From: Prochilodus magdalenae
Lineage: Eukaryota; Chordata; Actinopteri; Characiformes; Prochilodontidae
Assembly: GCA_024036415.1 (NCBI GenBank)
Contig: JAMWET010005019.1
Coordinates: forward strand, 183,047-247,046
Direction: 5' to 3'
Length of the DNA stretch: 64,000 nucleotides
The notes beneath the pieces were generated by a model. It had not been told where the DNA came from. It searched no databases and saw only the letters and a program-made list of their open reading frames with translations. Position numbers and translations under genes: made by a program. This document shows positions 29,140 through 39,399 of the stretch, piece by piece (position 1 is the stretch's first letter; each line of letters opens with the position of its first letter).

Positions 29140-29245
29140 GTGCTGTATGCTAAATGGGTGAGGCTAAACTGCTGTAGGCTGAATGGGTGGGGCTAAACTC
29201 CTGAATAGGTGAGCCTAGCCCCCTGTAGGCTAAACTGGTGCGGCA
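29140..29245. repeat. Outlying patch of the phkg1 intron 8 minisatellite
   Basis: Units such as CTGTAGGCTGAATGGGTGGG followed by GCTAAACT match the halves of the 55-bp unit at 25740-27030, 2.1 kb away and on the far side of the last phkg1 exon. Confidence 0.7.
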
Positions 29246-29409
29246 AGATGTTTGGGAGTTCATTCATTCAGAATAGGCTGTTTAGTTTGCGTCTATGACT
29301 AACTATTAAAATAATTAATAACAATAATAATAATATAATAACCCTTAAGATGGAGAAAGAAATATGTGTATATACATACAGTATATATGTGTGTGTGTAT
29401 ATATATATA

Positions 29410-29951
29410 CAGGGGTTGAACAATGAAACTGAAACACCTGGTTTTAGACCACAGTCATTTATTAGTATGGTGTAGGGCCTCCTTTTGCGGCCAATACAGC
29501 GTCAGTTGGTCTTGGGAATGACATATACTGCGTCCTGCACAGTGGTCAGAGGGAGTTTAAGCCATTCTTCTCTTGCAGGATAGTGGGCCAGGTCACTACG
29601 TGATGCTGGTGGAGGTTCGTCCTTCTTGGGTGGTATGCTGACATTACCCTGGGATACCGTGGCTCTTGAATACATCACAAAGACTTGCTGTCTTGGTCAA
29701 CAGATGCGCCAGCAAGACGTGCATCACACAATCTGTCCTCTTTTTGAGCTCTGGTATGTCACCCATAATGTTGTGTGCATTGCAGTATTTTGAGCAGAAC
29801 TGTGCTCTTACCTGCTAACTGAGCCTTCACACTCTGCTCTTACTGGTGCAATGTGCAGTTAATGAAGATTGGCCACCAGGCTGGTCTAATTTAGCCATGA
29901 GACCTCCCACACTAAAATGACAGGTGTTTCAGTTTCATTGTCCAACCCCTG
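29410..29951 (-). mobile_element. Non-autonomous Tc1-like MITE, family B copy 2
   Basis: 542 bp with ends CAGGGGTTGAACAATGAAAC and GTTTCATTGTCCAACCCCTG, flanked by TA. It is in the opposite orientation to the copy at 22356, with the same internal junction (GGTGGAGG|TTCGTCC on this strand). Confidence 0.9.
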
Positions 29952-30461
29952 TATATACACATAAGAAATTGAACTGCAAGAGCCCAACGAGTACCAACAG
30001 GCTGACAGCTTTAACTCAAGTAAACAATGCAGACAGAGTAATTCTACTTCCAGAGGCAGTACAGAAGTTTAGTGCTTGGTCCACCGCTGAACCCGACTGT
30101 GATTAAGAAGAACAGTTCCTTCCCAAACAGCCTGTGTTGCTCTGTTACATGGCAAAACTGTGTCTTTTTTTAAATATATATATAGTTTTGCTGATATTTA
30201 TGTTATTTATTCAAAAGTAAACAAAGAAACCTACACCAAAACTGTAAAAGTAAAATAAAGCAAAATAATCTACTTTAATATGGTGGATATGAAAGAGTAG
30301 CAATCAGGATATCCTCATTTCAGTTCTAGAACACATTGGTGTGCAAATGTTTAAGCACCCCTGTTTAAATCACATGCTTCATTGATATTCTGAAACGTAA
30401 ATATGGTGCAAGTTAAACATCAGTGCACACATTTCTATTCATTTCTATCAAAAATACACTC

Positions 30462-30640
30462 ATCGTCAAAAACCCAGCTGCAGAAATAGCTGCACCCAGA
30501 AGGAATCATCCTGGTAGTGCCAGCCCCATTGGCCGATGGCTGCACAATGCAGGACTACAGCACTTCGTATCTTCCTTCTAACCATCACTGGATTCCAACA
30601 CTTCCAGCTGGGTGCAATATTATTTTGAAGATGAGGGTAA
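30462..30640. mobile_element. Very short Tc1 family A derivative (MITE-like)
   Basis: Starts CACTCATCGTCAAAAACCCA and keeps GCTGCACCCAGAAGGA. It ends in the inverted-form TCCAGCTGGGTGCAATATTA and GATGAGGGTA. Only about 180 bp remain. Between it and the retrovirus (30640-31180) I see no gene. Confidence 0.6.
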
Positions 30641-31185
30641 AAAATTGAGCCATAACATTTACAAACATTTCATATTTAAATAACGTCACTTCAGTACAGA
30701 AGCAGTAACGACGTGTTAACGCATTTACGTATGTACACTACAAAAACCTATCTATGGAATTTGACCAGGTGCCCCCAAACTTATGCATACATAAGTATGA
30801 TTTACAGAACAGACAGAAATCTGATTGGCTGAGCCATCACCTTTTACCTTTATGTTGCATAGCAACAATAGCCTACTGTTAACAAACTACATTAGTGGAA
30901 GAGTAGCTTTTTGTGTGATTAATATTATTAATAATTAATGACGTTATTTATTGAACATTGGTGTATGTTATCATATCGTATTTTGTTGGTTTCTCAAAGC
31001 AGCAGGCCACTTGTGGTCATGTGTTTAGTCATTTTGAAATGGCACTTTAGGCCAAAAAGCCTTCAGTACTCTGGATTCAATAAAACAGATGACGCTGATA
31101 AAGGACTGATGTGAACTGACATTACAGCCGCTATTAATAAAGAGAATCCAACAACCTAATGTGTTGCTTTATTAGATTTCAATAA

Positions 31186-31551
31186 GATAAGCAAGACATA
31201 CCTAAGTGTCGTAGATCATTGCAACAGGGGGAAATCACGCGCCAAGCATGCGCAGCCATGCATTAAACACAGATAAACCAATTAGGAACTAGGGAGTGTA
31301 TAGATAGCGACAGGAGAACCAATAGGAGTGGACTACACCCTAAGAGGGAAGGGACTGAATTTACTATAAAAAATATACATTTTAAACGTGAGTCAGACTG
31401 CATGCGGTACAGCCTCGTGTGCACATGTAGTCTCCACAGCTCTGCAGACCTGTGAATAAACTACTTATATTCCACTGACTGTCTCCTGACTGCTCTCTCT
31501 CCACATCAACGAGCTCGCTGAGGCGGCGGATAAAGCCGACCTCAACAGTTT
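31186..31551 (+). repeat. ERV 5' terminal repeat plus U5
   Basis: 31186-31492 is repeated at 38909-39215, and 31493-31551 (U5) is found only here. It contains a TATA box (TATAAAAAAT, 31365) and AATAAA (31455). The first ~196 bp of U3, present in the 3' copy, is missing. No TG...CA boundary is visible at 31186. Confidence 0.85.
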
Positions 31552-31569
31552 TGGTGACCCCGACGTGAT
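31552..31569 (+). other. Retroviral primer binding site for tRNA-Trp
   Basis: TGGTGACCCCGACGTGAT is exactly complementary to the 3' end of vertebrate tRNA-Trp including CCA. It lies directly after U5, as required for minus-strand priming. Confidence 0.92.
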
Positions 31570-31899
31570 GTGGTAGAGATCAGAAAAGGAGGACAATTCG
31601 AAAGTAATAACCTCGGCACTGAAAACAGAGAAAGGACACGTGCGCACAACAAAATAAGGTAAGCAGAGCCTGTTTTACCAAAATCTGCATATTGAACATT
31701 TCTAAAATTTCGTCCTTAATCTGTAAAAGTGCTCGAAGGTCCAAAATTTTGGAATATAAGTATGATAATTGTGTTTGTATGAAATAATACAATTAAAAGA
31801 CGTAAGTGCAAATGGATAGGTAGAATAGGGAAAAGTAGCTGACTATCCTCGGGTTCGTGGTTGGCCCCCCTGAACATCTGACGAGGTGTCAGTGCGTCC

Positions 31900-32450
31900 G
31901 GCGTGACGGTAAACTGGGTTGGAGTCCCGGGGGGTGAGGATCCCCAAAGTTATGGGTTTGAGTCCCTGGGGTTATAGAGTTCCCCTAAATTATAATACTG
32001 GAAATTACGAGTTTGGGTTGGAGTCCCTGGGGTTATAGTCCCCTAAATGGGTTTGAGTCCCTGGGGTAGAGGTCCCCTAAATTATAATACTCGAAATTAC
32101 GAGTTTGGGTTGGAGTCCCTGGGGTTATAGTCCCCTAAATGGGTTTGAGTCCCTGGGGTAGAGGTCCCCTAAATTAGAATACTCGAAATTACGAGTTTGG
32201 GTTGGAGTCCCTGGGGTTATAGTCCCCTAAATGGGTTTGAGTCCCTGGGGTAGAGGTCCCCTAAATTATAATACTCGAAATTACGAGTTTGGGTTGGAGT
32301 CCCTGGGGTTATAGTCCCCTAAATGGGTTTGAGTCCCTGGGGTAGAGGTCCCCTAAATTATAATACTCGAAATTACGAGTTTGGGTTGGAGTCCCTGGGG
32401 TTACAGTCCCCAAAATGGGTTTGAGTCCCTGGGTTCATAGTCCCCTAAAG
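31900..32450 (+). repeat. 92-bp nested tandem repeat in ERV leader
   Basis: Unit starts at 32018, 32110, 32202, 32294 and 32386 are spaced exactly 92 bp, with partial units on both sides. Each unit contains two variants of GAGTCCCTGGGG...GTCCCCTAAAT and one small hairpin ACTCG-AAATTA-CGAGT. It lies between primer site and gag, where retroviruses usually keep packaging signals. Confidence 0.92.
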
Positions 32451-32975
32451 TAGAATAGTCAGAAGACTAAGAGGAGGGTGAAAGACCCGCGGCAAGGAAT
32501 AGCCTCCGCAAAGAAGTCAGCATTAGAATAAGGATCTAGGCTTATGCTTGGGCAGGGTAAGAAGCAAGCAATATTTCGGTCTGTAATGCGTCTCTGGTAC
32601 CATGTATTAACGTCTTCTGTGTGTTTCTCTGTGTGTCTGTGTAAATCTGTGTGAGTTTTGGGTGTGAGCTAAGGGGAGCGGGTGGTCAGTGACTCTGAGG
32701 TGTCAGAAAAGACGCGAGGTTAAGTTAAATAGTGTCTTGACTGAAACAACAGACAGAGGAAACCTAACGGTGCCAACGTAATCTGTCTGTGTGGTGGAAA
32801 CCTAACGGTGTCAACACAAACCACATGTTGAAGTCAATTGGGACGATTAATAGGGTCTTGGACCATATTGACCGTCTGGCTGTTACGATTGAAATAGTCT
32901 TTTAAGGTCGGCCACTTCTAAGTGACCGGTTGGCCTCTGCTCTGACCCTTCAGTGTTGAGAATAGGTTAGAAAAA

Positions 32976-33761
32976 ATGGACGGGGAATTCGACAGGGAAA
33001 TAGATGATGGGGGTTGGGGTCGCCCAGGTAAAAGACCATGGGTGACATTCAGGGTGCAGTTAGATAACATTCTGCAAGCAGCGGGAGCAGTGTGCGATAG
33101 AAAGGATAAAACTAAAAAGTTAGCGGATATAAAAATAAAAGTGGAACAACTGGTGAAGCGTAAAGGTAAGGGGATGGAGGATAGAGGTTCCTTAGGCGGC
33201 TGGTTATGGGAAAAGGAAAAAGAGCATAAGGTGAGAACAGGGGAACTGGAAGAGCAGATTCAACAGGCAGGTCTCCTCCAGAAGCCAAAATTAAAAAAGA
33301 AGGCGGAAGCCCAGGAGGAGGAGCGTCGGGGATGGTCAGAACTGGCGGTCTTATGGCAGAGTGTGAGACACCTCCATTCAGAGGGCAATGACAAAAAGGA
33401 AGAAGCAACTCAGGTAAGTGCACCAGGCACCCGATCATTCCCACCTCCATATGCGCCTCCGGTAGAGCCCACACCAGGCGTCTATCCCACTCTGTGTGTT
33501 AATAGTGGAATTTTACAGATAGGACCAGAAGAAGGGGAGGCAATGGATGTAGCTAGTTGTAGTGGAAGCTCTGCGGTGTCAGTACGATTAGAACATATTC
33601 CTCGGCCCGCACCACATGTGAATAAACAGAATACGGAGGGACAGGGAGAGATAGCTCCGTTCAGCCTCCGGCAGGAGAGAGAGAAACGGCGTCAGGTGAA
33701 AGAGGAAGAGAGACGACAGGATGAGGAAACAGAAAAACAGTTGCGGGAAATAGATAGATAG
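32976..33761 (+). pseudogene. gag: ERV gag, N-terminal (matrix-like) part
   Basis: Open frame of 261 codons, the first large one after the leader. It has a basic N-terminal domain (FRVQLDNIL and a Lys-rich region), a PPPY late-domain motif at about residues 156-159, and an acidic/basic coiled region near the end (EKRRQVKEEERRQDEETEKQ). The second residue is Asp, so the usual myristoylated MG start is absent. The frame closes at TAG 33759-33761 inside a GATA/CAGGA-rich patch, and capsid continues in another frame. Confidence 0.8.
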
Positions 33762-33775
33762 CAGGAAGTAGATAG

Positions 33776-35233
33776 CAGGAGGAGCAGGAAACCAGACGTA
33801 GCGGGGGAAAGAAAGTGGATGATTTACGGAATTCGAGAGACAGTTGTGAGGCTCCAGGAACAGCAACGTTCAGGGGAACCGGTAACTGGGAGGGCGAACA
33901 ACAAGAGGTGGATGTAAACTTCCACCTACAGGGAGATTGGATGGAGAACGACACAGAAAGGGATATAGGCATCCTGGGAGAGAGAATAGACGAAGAACTA
34001 AGAAAACTGAATGAGCAATTAACAAAGAGCATTGAAAGGACACAGCGCAGGGCCGATGCAGTGGCCCGACAGGTTGAGCTCAGACGGTCAGAAAGATTAC
34101 AGGAGAAGCATAGTCGGAACACACGTCACATGCAGGCCCCTCTGCTGACAGTTGCTAGTGGTCAGGACCGCTACAAACCGTTCACCATCGGAGATGTGCA
34201 AGCCATAGTGGACAAACTTCCCCCGGTGGTGGAAGGAGGAAGCTTGTGGCTCGATAAGTTGGACTCCCTGACAGCCGGACACAGACTAGCATTAGGCGAT
34301 TTCAGAGCAGTGGCAGCTAGGTGCATGACTGGTAGTGACCTGAGAGAAATAGAGACTGACGCTCAGACTACGACTGATGGCGACGAAGACCCGTTCACAC
34401 GACATAGCACAAACATTGGAAGGGCAATGCGCGAGAAATTTCCATTACCTAATGCAGCAGTCATGCCCAAGATAAGATGGGACCCGAAACAGAACCCCAG
34501 GGAATTTGTAAACACTAGTAAAGAACAATGGGTTAAGCACACAGGATGTCACCCCGGTAAGCCAGGATCGCAGCGGGAATGGTTTAGACAGGCGGTGTTA
34601 GAGGGAGTTCCTGAAGACGTCAAAACCATCATGCGTAATAACCCTGATATGCATGGCTGTGAGGCACACATTTGGGAGAAACATTTGATACACCATTTGA
34701 CAGCAGCGCAGGATAAAACGCACCAGGAGCAACGAGAATTAGGCGATCTACAGGCTCAATTACTTAGGCTGCAGTTAGGTGAGGCAAGACAAAAGGTTAA
34801 TGACAAAAAACAAATGGTCAAGGGTGAGCCTCAGAAGGTCATGGTGGCAACTGAGCCACAGCCTCAGACTCCAGATTTGTATCCGGTGCCCCCATGGGTG
34901 CCGCAACCTCCACCGTATCCGTTTGGACGAGGAGGCTATGTGTGTGGGGGATATCAGAGAGGCAGGGCCGGTCAAGGGGGATGGGGATCCAGAGGTAGCA
35001 CAGGACGAGGTGGGTACGGAGGTCCGTCAGTCTGCTACATCTGCAATGACCCAAATCACTGGGCTCGAGATTGTCCTCAACAGCGCAGGTTGCAGAGGGG
35101 AAGAGGCGGACCAACCCGGGGCAGTGGACGAGGTCAGAACCCTCACCCTCAAGCGCCCTATCCTCAGGGTGGGGGCACGCAGTTTCCAATCTGGGAAGAA
35201 GGCGGCGCCTTGTACACCCAGCAATACGACTGA
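33776..35233 (+). pseudogene. gag: ERV gag, capsid and nucleocapsid part
   Basis: The frame opens after a TAG at 33773-33775 and has no ATG at its start, so it is the shifted continuation of the matrix part. It runs through a capsid-like domain (from about LLTVASGQDRYKPFTIGDVQ) and a proline/glycine-rich linker. One CCHC zinc knuckle, CYICNDPNHWARDC (35034-35075), follows. It ends at TGA 35231-35233, after which the protease continues in the same frame. Capsid and nucleocapsid domains look uninterrupted. Confidence 0.88.
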
Positions 35234-35790
35234 CACGCCCCACAGAGCAGCCCCGACAACACCCCAACGGCAGAACCGGTGTTGTCACTGACGGTTGAGG
35301 ACCAATCTCTGCCATTCCTTGTGGACACAGGCGCCACTGTGTCCACACTCAGACTTGCACCTAAAGACTCTTTGTCATCTCGATGTATCATATTGATGGG
35401 CTTATTTGGAGGTACTTACAAATCTGGTGGGTCGCGACCTTATCATCAAGCTGGGAGGTACCATACTGTGCTTCTATGACGGTCTAGAAGTTAGGCTCCC
35501 TGATGGCACCCGGCTACCCTGCAACGGTGGGCCGAGATATGGTGGGCAGTGCCTGATCCAGCCTGTCACTGAGCAGTATGCGGACATTTACTGGGGTCTC
35601 TTGCTACCGGAGACCACAGCACATCAAGGTATCCTATCGGCCTACCTCCAATGGCAGCCCTGGATATCTCAGCTCCACCCGTTGCTCTCGCCTCCTGATC
35701 CTCCCCATGTCACGCTATTTTAAGATTGTAGTCAAGTGGAGTGGTACCAAGAACAATTTCAGGAACAATTAGAAGGTCATGCCATTCTAC
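35234..35790 (+). pseudogene. pol: ERV protease and protease-RT linker remnant
   Basis: In frame with gag across the UGA, the retroviral aspartic protease signature LVDTGATVST appears at about 35318-35347. Around 35395-35410 the frame changes, and the C-terminal protease motif NLVGRD is read in frame 0 of the window. That frame runs on to TAA 35721-35723, and similarity-like sequence (DCSQVEWYQEQFQEQ) continues after the TAA. At least one frameshift and one nonsense codon therefore break this part. Confidence 0.8.
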
Positions 35791-35914
35791 CTAGATGTCT
35801 CTGGAACAGAATTGTGCACTAACAGTGTTCTGTTCCAGAGAAAACAGGAATTGCAGCACTAACAATTCGGGGTGACCTAGATGTCTCAGAAAAGGGGGAG
35901 ATAGGATAGTACTG

Positions 35915-37975
35915 ATGTATGTAAGTGTAATGCTAGACAACATGGAAAAACGCCACCCCGCCTGCACACAACATGTAGCAGGGGTGGCCAAACTGATTCA
36001 AAAAACAGCACACATTGTAATGGCACACCAACTGCATGTATTAACAACACACAGCGTGGTAGCATATGTAAACTCGCAAACATTCACATTAACCGCGCTC
36101 AGACAGCGAAAACTGAGCAAAATCCTCGAAGCGCCAAATTTGATTTTTACACACGAAGGGATTAACATGGCAGAGCATATAGGAACGGGGGAACCACATG
36201 AATGTGTCGAACGAGTAAGAAAAGAAGAAAAGGTAAGACCAGACTTACAGACGGAAAAGATCCCAGGGGCCAGAGATCTCTATACAGATGGCTGCTGTTA
36301 CCGACATGACCGAGAGGGACTGATAGCAGCCTATGCAGTGGTTGAACAGACTACAGACGGACTGACCACATTACGAGCTGAGAGACTCTCAGGCCAGCAA
36401 TCAGCACAAAGAGCGGAGGTATTAGCAGTAATAGCCGCTCTCCAGGAAGGAAAAGGTCAGGACGTAAATGTATATACTGATTCAGCATATGCAGTCAATG
36501 CAGTACACATAGAGCTCAAGCAATGGCTAAGGACAGGTTTCTTAACAGCAGGGAACAAACCAATCAAGCATGAAGCCGAAATGAAGCAGTTGGCAGAGGC
36601 ACTCCTTCTGCCTAATAAGGTAGCGGTGATTAAGTGTAGAGGACATGAAAAACATTATTCAGAGACCAAAACGGGCAACGACGCGGCGGATGCCGCGGCG
36701 AAAGCAGTAGCCGGCTATCAGGCGCAATTAGTAGTGGCATATGCGGAAACTGAAACTGAGACGGACATGTCGCGCTTAATCGCAGAACAACAGAAAGCCT
36801 CGCCTCAAGAAAAAACACTATGGAAAGCGAGAGGTAGTACAGAAGTGGAAGGGTTATGGCGAGGACCGGATGGTAGGCCTTTACTTCCACCGGGAGTCAG
36901 GCAGACAGCAATACAGGAGGCGCATGGAGTGGGACATGTGGGGGTGGTCCAAATGATGAAAAATCTGGAACACTGGTGGCACCCGTATTTGAAAGACATG
37001 GTTAGACACTATGTGAGTAGTTGCGAACAATGTAATCAATACAACGCCAGACCGACAGTGAAGCCACACCCCGGCCGTTTCCCTCTAGAGACCAGACCAG
37101 GTAAGGAGATCATAATTGACTACACGGATATGATAACTCCAGTGAGAGGGTACAGATATCTGTTGATGTGCGTAGACGCATATACAGGGTGGCCAGAGGC
37201 CTACCCAACTAAAAAGGAAGACAGTAAGTCTGTGATAAAGTTCTTGGTTAATCAGTACATCCCCCGACACGGGTTTCCAGAAAAGGTTAGGTCAGATAAT
37301 GGGACACATTTCAAAAACCAAGATCTACAAAGGGTCGAGGAAATGTTGGGGTTACAACATAAGTTTGGTACAGTATATCACCCACAGTCCCAGGGAAAGG
37401 TGGAGCGAATGAATCAAACGGTAAAAAACAAATTGGCAAAAATCTGTGCACAGACCAAAATGAATTGGCTCGATGCGTTACCACTAGCCTTAATGTCCAT
37501 AAGGAGCTCCATAAATCAGAACACTCGATTTACCCCCCATGAACTACAAACAGGGCGACCATTTCCCGGTCCCCACTCTCGGTTGCCAGGAGGCTTAGAC
37601 CCTAAGGCAGAACTAACACATAAAATGTATAACCATGAACTGCAAAGTCTCGTTACAGCATTTGCAGAACAGGTGGGGGACCACAAAGGAGGAGAAGGGG
37701 CCAGCAAAGTACCTACGGCGGAGTGGGTGCTCCTGAAGGTCCTTAAACGAAAGTGGTCGGAACCCAGGTGGACGGGACCGTATCAGGTGACGGAGAGGAC
37801 GTCCCACGCGGTCCGGCTGAAAGGAAAGGGAGACACCTGGTACCACTGGAGCCAGTGCACGGCTGCGGAGGCTCCAACACGATCGCTGGAGGAAACACAC
37901 GGGGATCTGTGTACAACGGAGGAGACACCGGCTGGTGTCGAAGAAAAGCCCACCGACCAACAAGGGGCAGAATAA
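35915..37975 (+). pseudogene. pol: ERV RNase H and integrase part of pol (RT core missing)
   Basis: A 686-codon open frame. It starts within the RT connection domain. RNase H follows with likely catalytic residues D125 (YTDG), E168 (AEVL), D189 (YTDS) and D256 (GNDAAD). Integrase comes next: HHCC zinc site H337, H341, C370, C373, then the D,D35E triad D402, D461 (SDNGTHF) and E497. The C-terminal part keeps the RKWSEPRWTGPYQVT-type DNA-binding fold. No RT fingers or palm, and no YXDD box, occur between protease and this frame: only 125-190 bp separate them. Integrase and RNase H themselves show no break. Confidence 0.92.
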
Positions 37976-38105
37976 TCCCCTGGTGGCAAAAGGGGGTGAG
38001 GTAGTCTAACCAAGCCCGACGAGAAGGCGGTGAAATTAGCGCGCCTCTCCTACAAGTAGCGTGCCAAGCTACCAACGCAAGCGTCGGATCAAGATCCCCG
38101 GACAG

Positions 38106-38213
38106 ATGACCAACGCTCAGCTGGGGGCTTGTATTGTGTTTTGGGTTATTGTTCTGTGTACATTTTTGTGGAGCTTATATAAATTAGGGTCCACGGGGAC
38201 CACGCGTGTGTAA
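38106..38213 (+). CDS. Small hydrophobic ORF between ERV pol and env remnant
   Basis: ATG to TAA, 35 codons. The middle is a predicted membrane helix (LGACIVFWVIVLCTFLWSLY) followed by a short basic tail. It lies 130 bp after the pol stop. It could be an envelope leader fragment, an accessory peptide or chance. No homologue is recognised. Confidence 0.3.
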   Translation: MTNAQLGACIVFWVIVLCTFLWSLYKLGSTGTTRV

Positions 38214-38399
38214 GATAAGGAAATGTTCGTTGAAACTACATACTTATGCTTAACGCCGGGACGGATCAACACAATTGACTGGGAAGGTTGAAAGCTACTC
38301 GGGGGTTAGCCCCGCCTCGGGTTCACCAGAGAGATTAGTGTGTTGTTATAGAAGGCATAGCTTGCTATTGTTTGTATAAAAGCAGAGAATAAGCAGAGA

Positions 38400-38684
38400 A
38401 TGAGGTGGTACGGAAGCTGGACAGTACTGGCCATACTGGGCCTGCTTTCTGTGGTGATCGTCGCATTAAGATGCCTGGGTCTAGATAATTGTAGGGGCGA
38501 GCTTGAGCACACCTTAACACATACGCATTTAGGGTTTGTATTGTTATCGATTACTAAGGGTGTGTGCTTTAGGACTGTGGTTTCTGCTCCAGACAGGGGC
38601 AGTGTAAACGCCCGCTACGGCCAAGACATGCCCACATGGGTCTGTTTTACGAATGTCGCTTTTCATGCTGGTTTACAGTGTTGA
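38400..38684 (+). pseudogene. env: ERV env remnant, signal-peptide-like start
   Basis: 94 codons beginning with a basic start and a long hydrophobic stretch (WTVLAILGLLSVVIVALRCL), then cysteine-containing sequence. Position before the polypurine tract fits env. Only about 285 bp remain, with no surface or transmembrane subunit features (no furin site, fusion peptide or CX6CC seen). Confidence 0.5.
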
Positions 38685-38711
38685 TCTCTTAGTAGAGATC
38701 AAAAGGGGGAA
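38681..38711 (+). other. ERV polypurine tract with adjoining hairpin
   Basis: AAAAGGGGGAA at 38701-38711 sits directly before the U3 start TGTGGG, the expected plus-strand primer site. A perfect 9-bp stem TTGATCTCT / AGAGATCAA with a 4-base loop (38681-38702) runs into the tract. Confidence 0.85.
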
Positions 38712-38712
38712 T

Positions 38713-39215
38713 TGTGGGTACCTATATACTTATATCCACTGCTTGTTAGACTTATATCTGTTGCTTGTCGAAACATAAAACTAACATGGACGGGAAGTGC
38801 CTGAGGTCACCAAACGGTCAGAGTAAGTGATGTATAGGAGAACGCTAAGTGCCCGAGGTCACCAACTGTTAAAGAGGTCACCATCTGTTAAAGTGAGTGT
38901 TAAGATAAGATAAGCAAGACATACCTAAGTGTCGTAGATCATTGCAACAGGGGGAAATCACGCGCCAAGCATGCGCAGCCATGCATTAAACACAGATAAA
39001 CCAATTAGGAACTAGGGAGTGTATAGATAGCGACAGGAGAACCAATAGGAGTGGACTACACCCTAAGAGGGAAGGGACTGAATTTACTATAAAAAATATA
39101 CATTTTAAACGTGAGTCAGACTGCATGCGGTACAGCCTCGTGTGCACATGTAGTCTCCACAGCTCTGCAGACCTGTGAATAAACTACTTATATTCCACTG
39201 ACTGTCTCCTGACTG
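38713..39215 (+). repeat. ERV 3' U3-R, ends about 32 bp after AATAAA
   Basis: U3-specific 196 bp (38713-38908) is followed by the 307-bp copy of the 5' repeat. TATA is at 39088 and AATAAA at 39178. The sequence stops at 39215, and the 59 bp of U5 present in the 5' copy is absent. Confidence 0.88.
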
Positions 39216-39399
39216 AATAACCTCTGGCACGGCAATGCAACACTTCCATCTGGATGCAACTATTTTTGGTGATTAGTAGAGATCCACTAAACAACACATT
39301 CAAATTCCAGTGGCTTCGGTCGAGCGCCCTCTGTCTAGGCCAGTATCGGATCCTCTCCCCCAAAATGTCCGAAGACGATCGGCAATCTCCGGTGCCCCG

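Larger units (their letters stand above)
31186..39215 (+). mobile_element. Endogenous retrovirus, gag and partial pol, ends arranged R-U5...U3-R
   Basis: An 8.0-kb provirus-like element, in order: 5' terminal repeat and U5, tRNA-Trp primer site, long leader with tandem repeats, gag in two frames, protease remnant, RNase H-integrase, env remnant, polypurine tract, U3 and 3' terminal repeat. The 307-bp terminal repeats show no difference by eye. AATAA occurs immediately outside both ends (31181-31185 and 39216-39220). The gag-UGA-protease arrangement in one frame, the CCHC nucleocapsid and an integrase followed by a compact C-terminus point to the gamma/epsilon-like side of retroviruses. The tRNA-Trp primer is better known from alpharetroviruses. 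It is replication-defective as it stands: RT core deleted, frames broken, env nearly gone. Confidence 0.93.

Noticed and set aside
33112..34122. Minus-strand frames opposite gag
   Set aside because: Antisense shadows of the retroviral gag reading frames.
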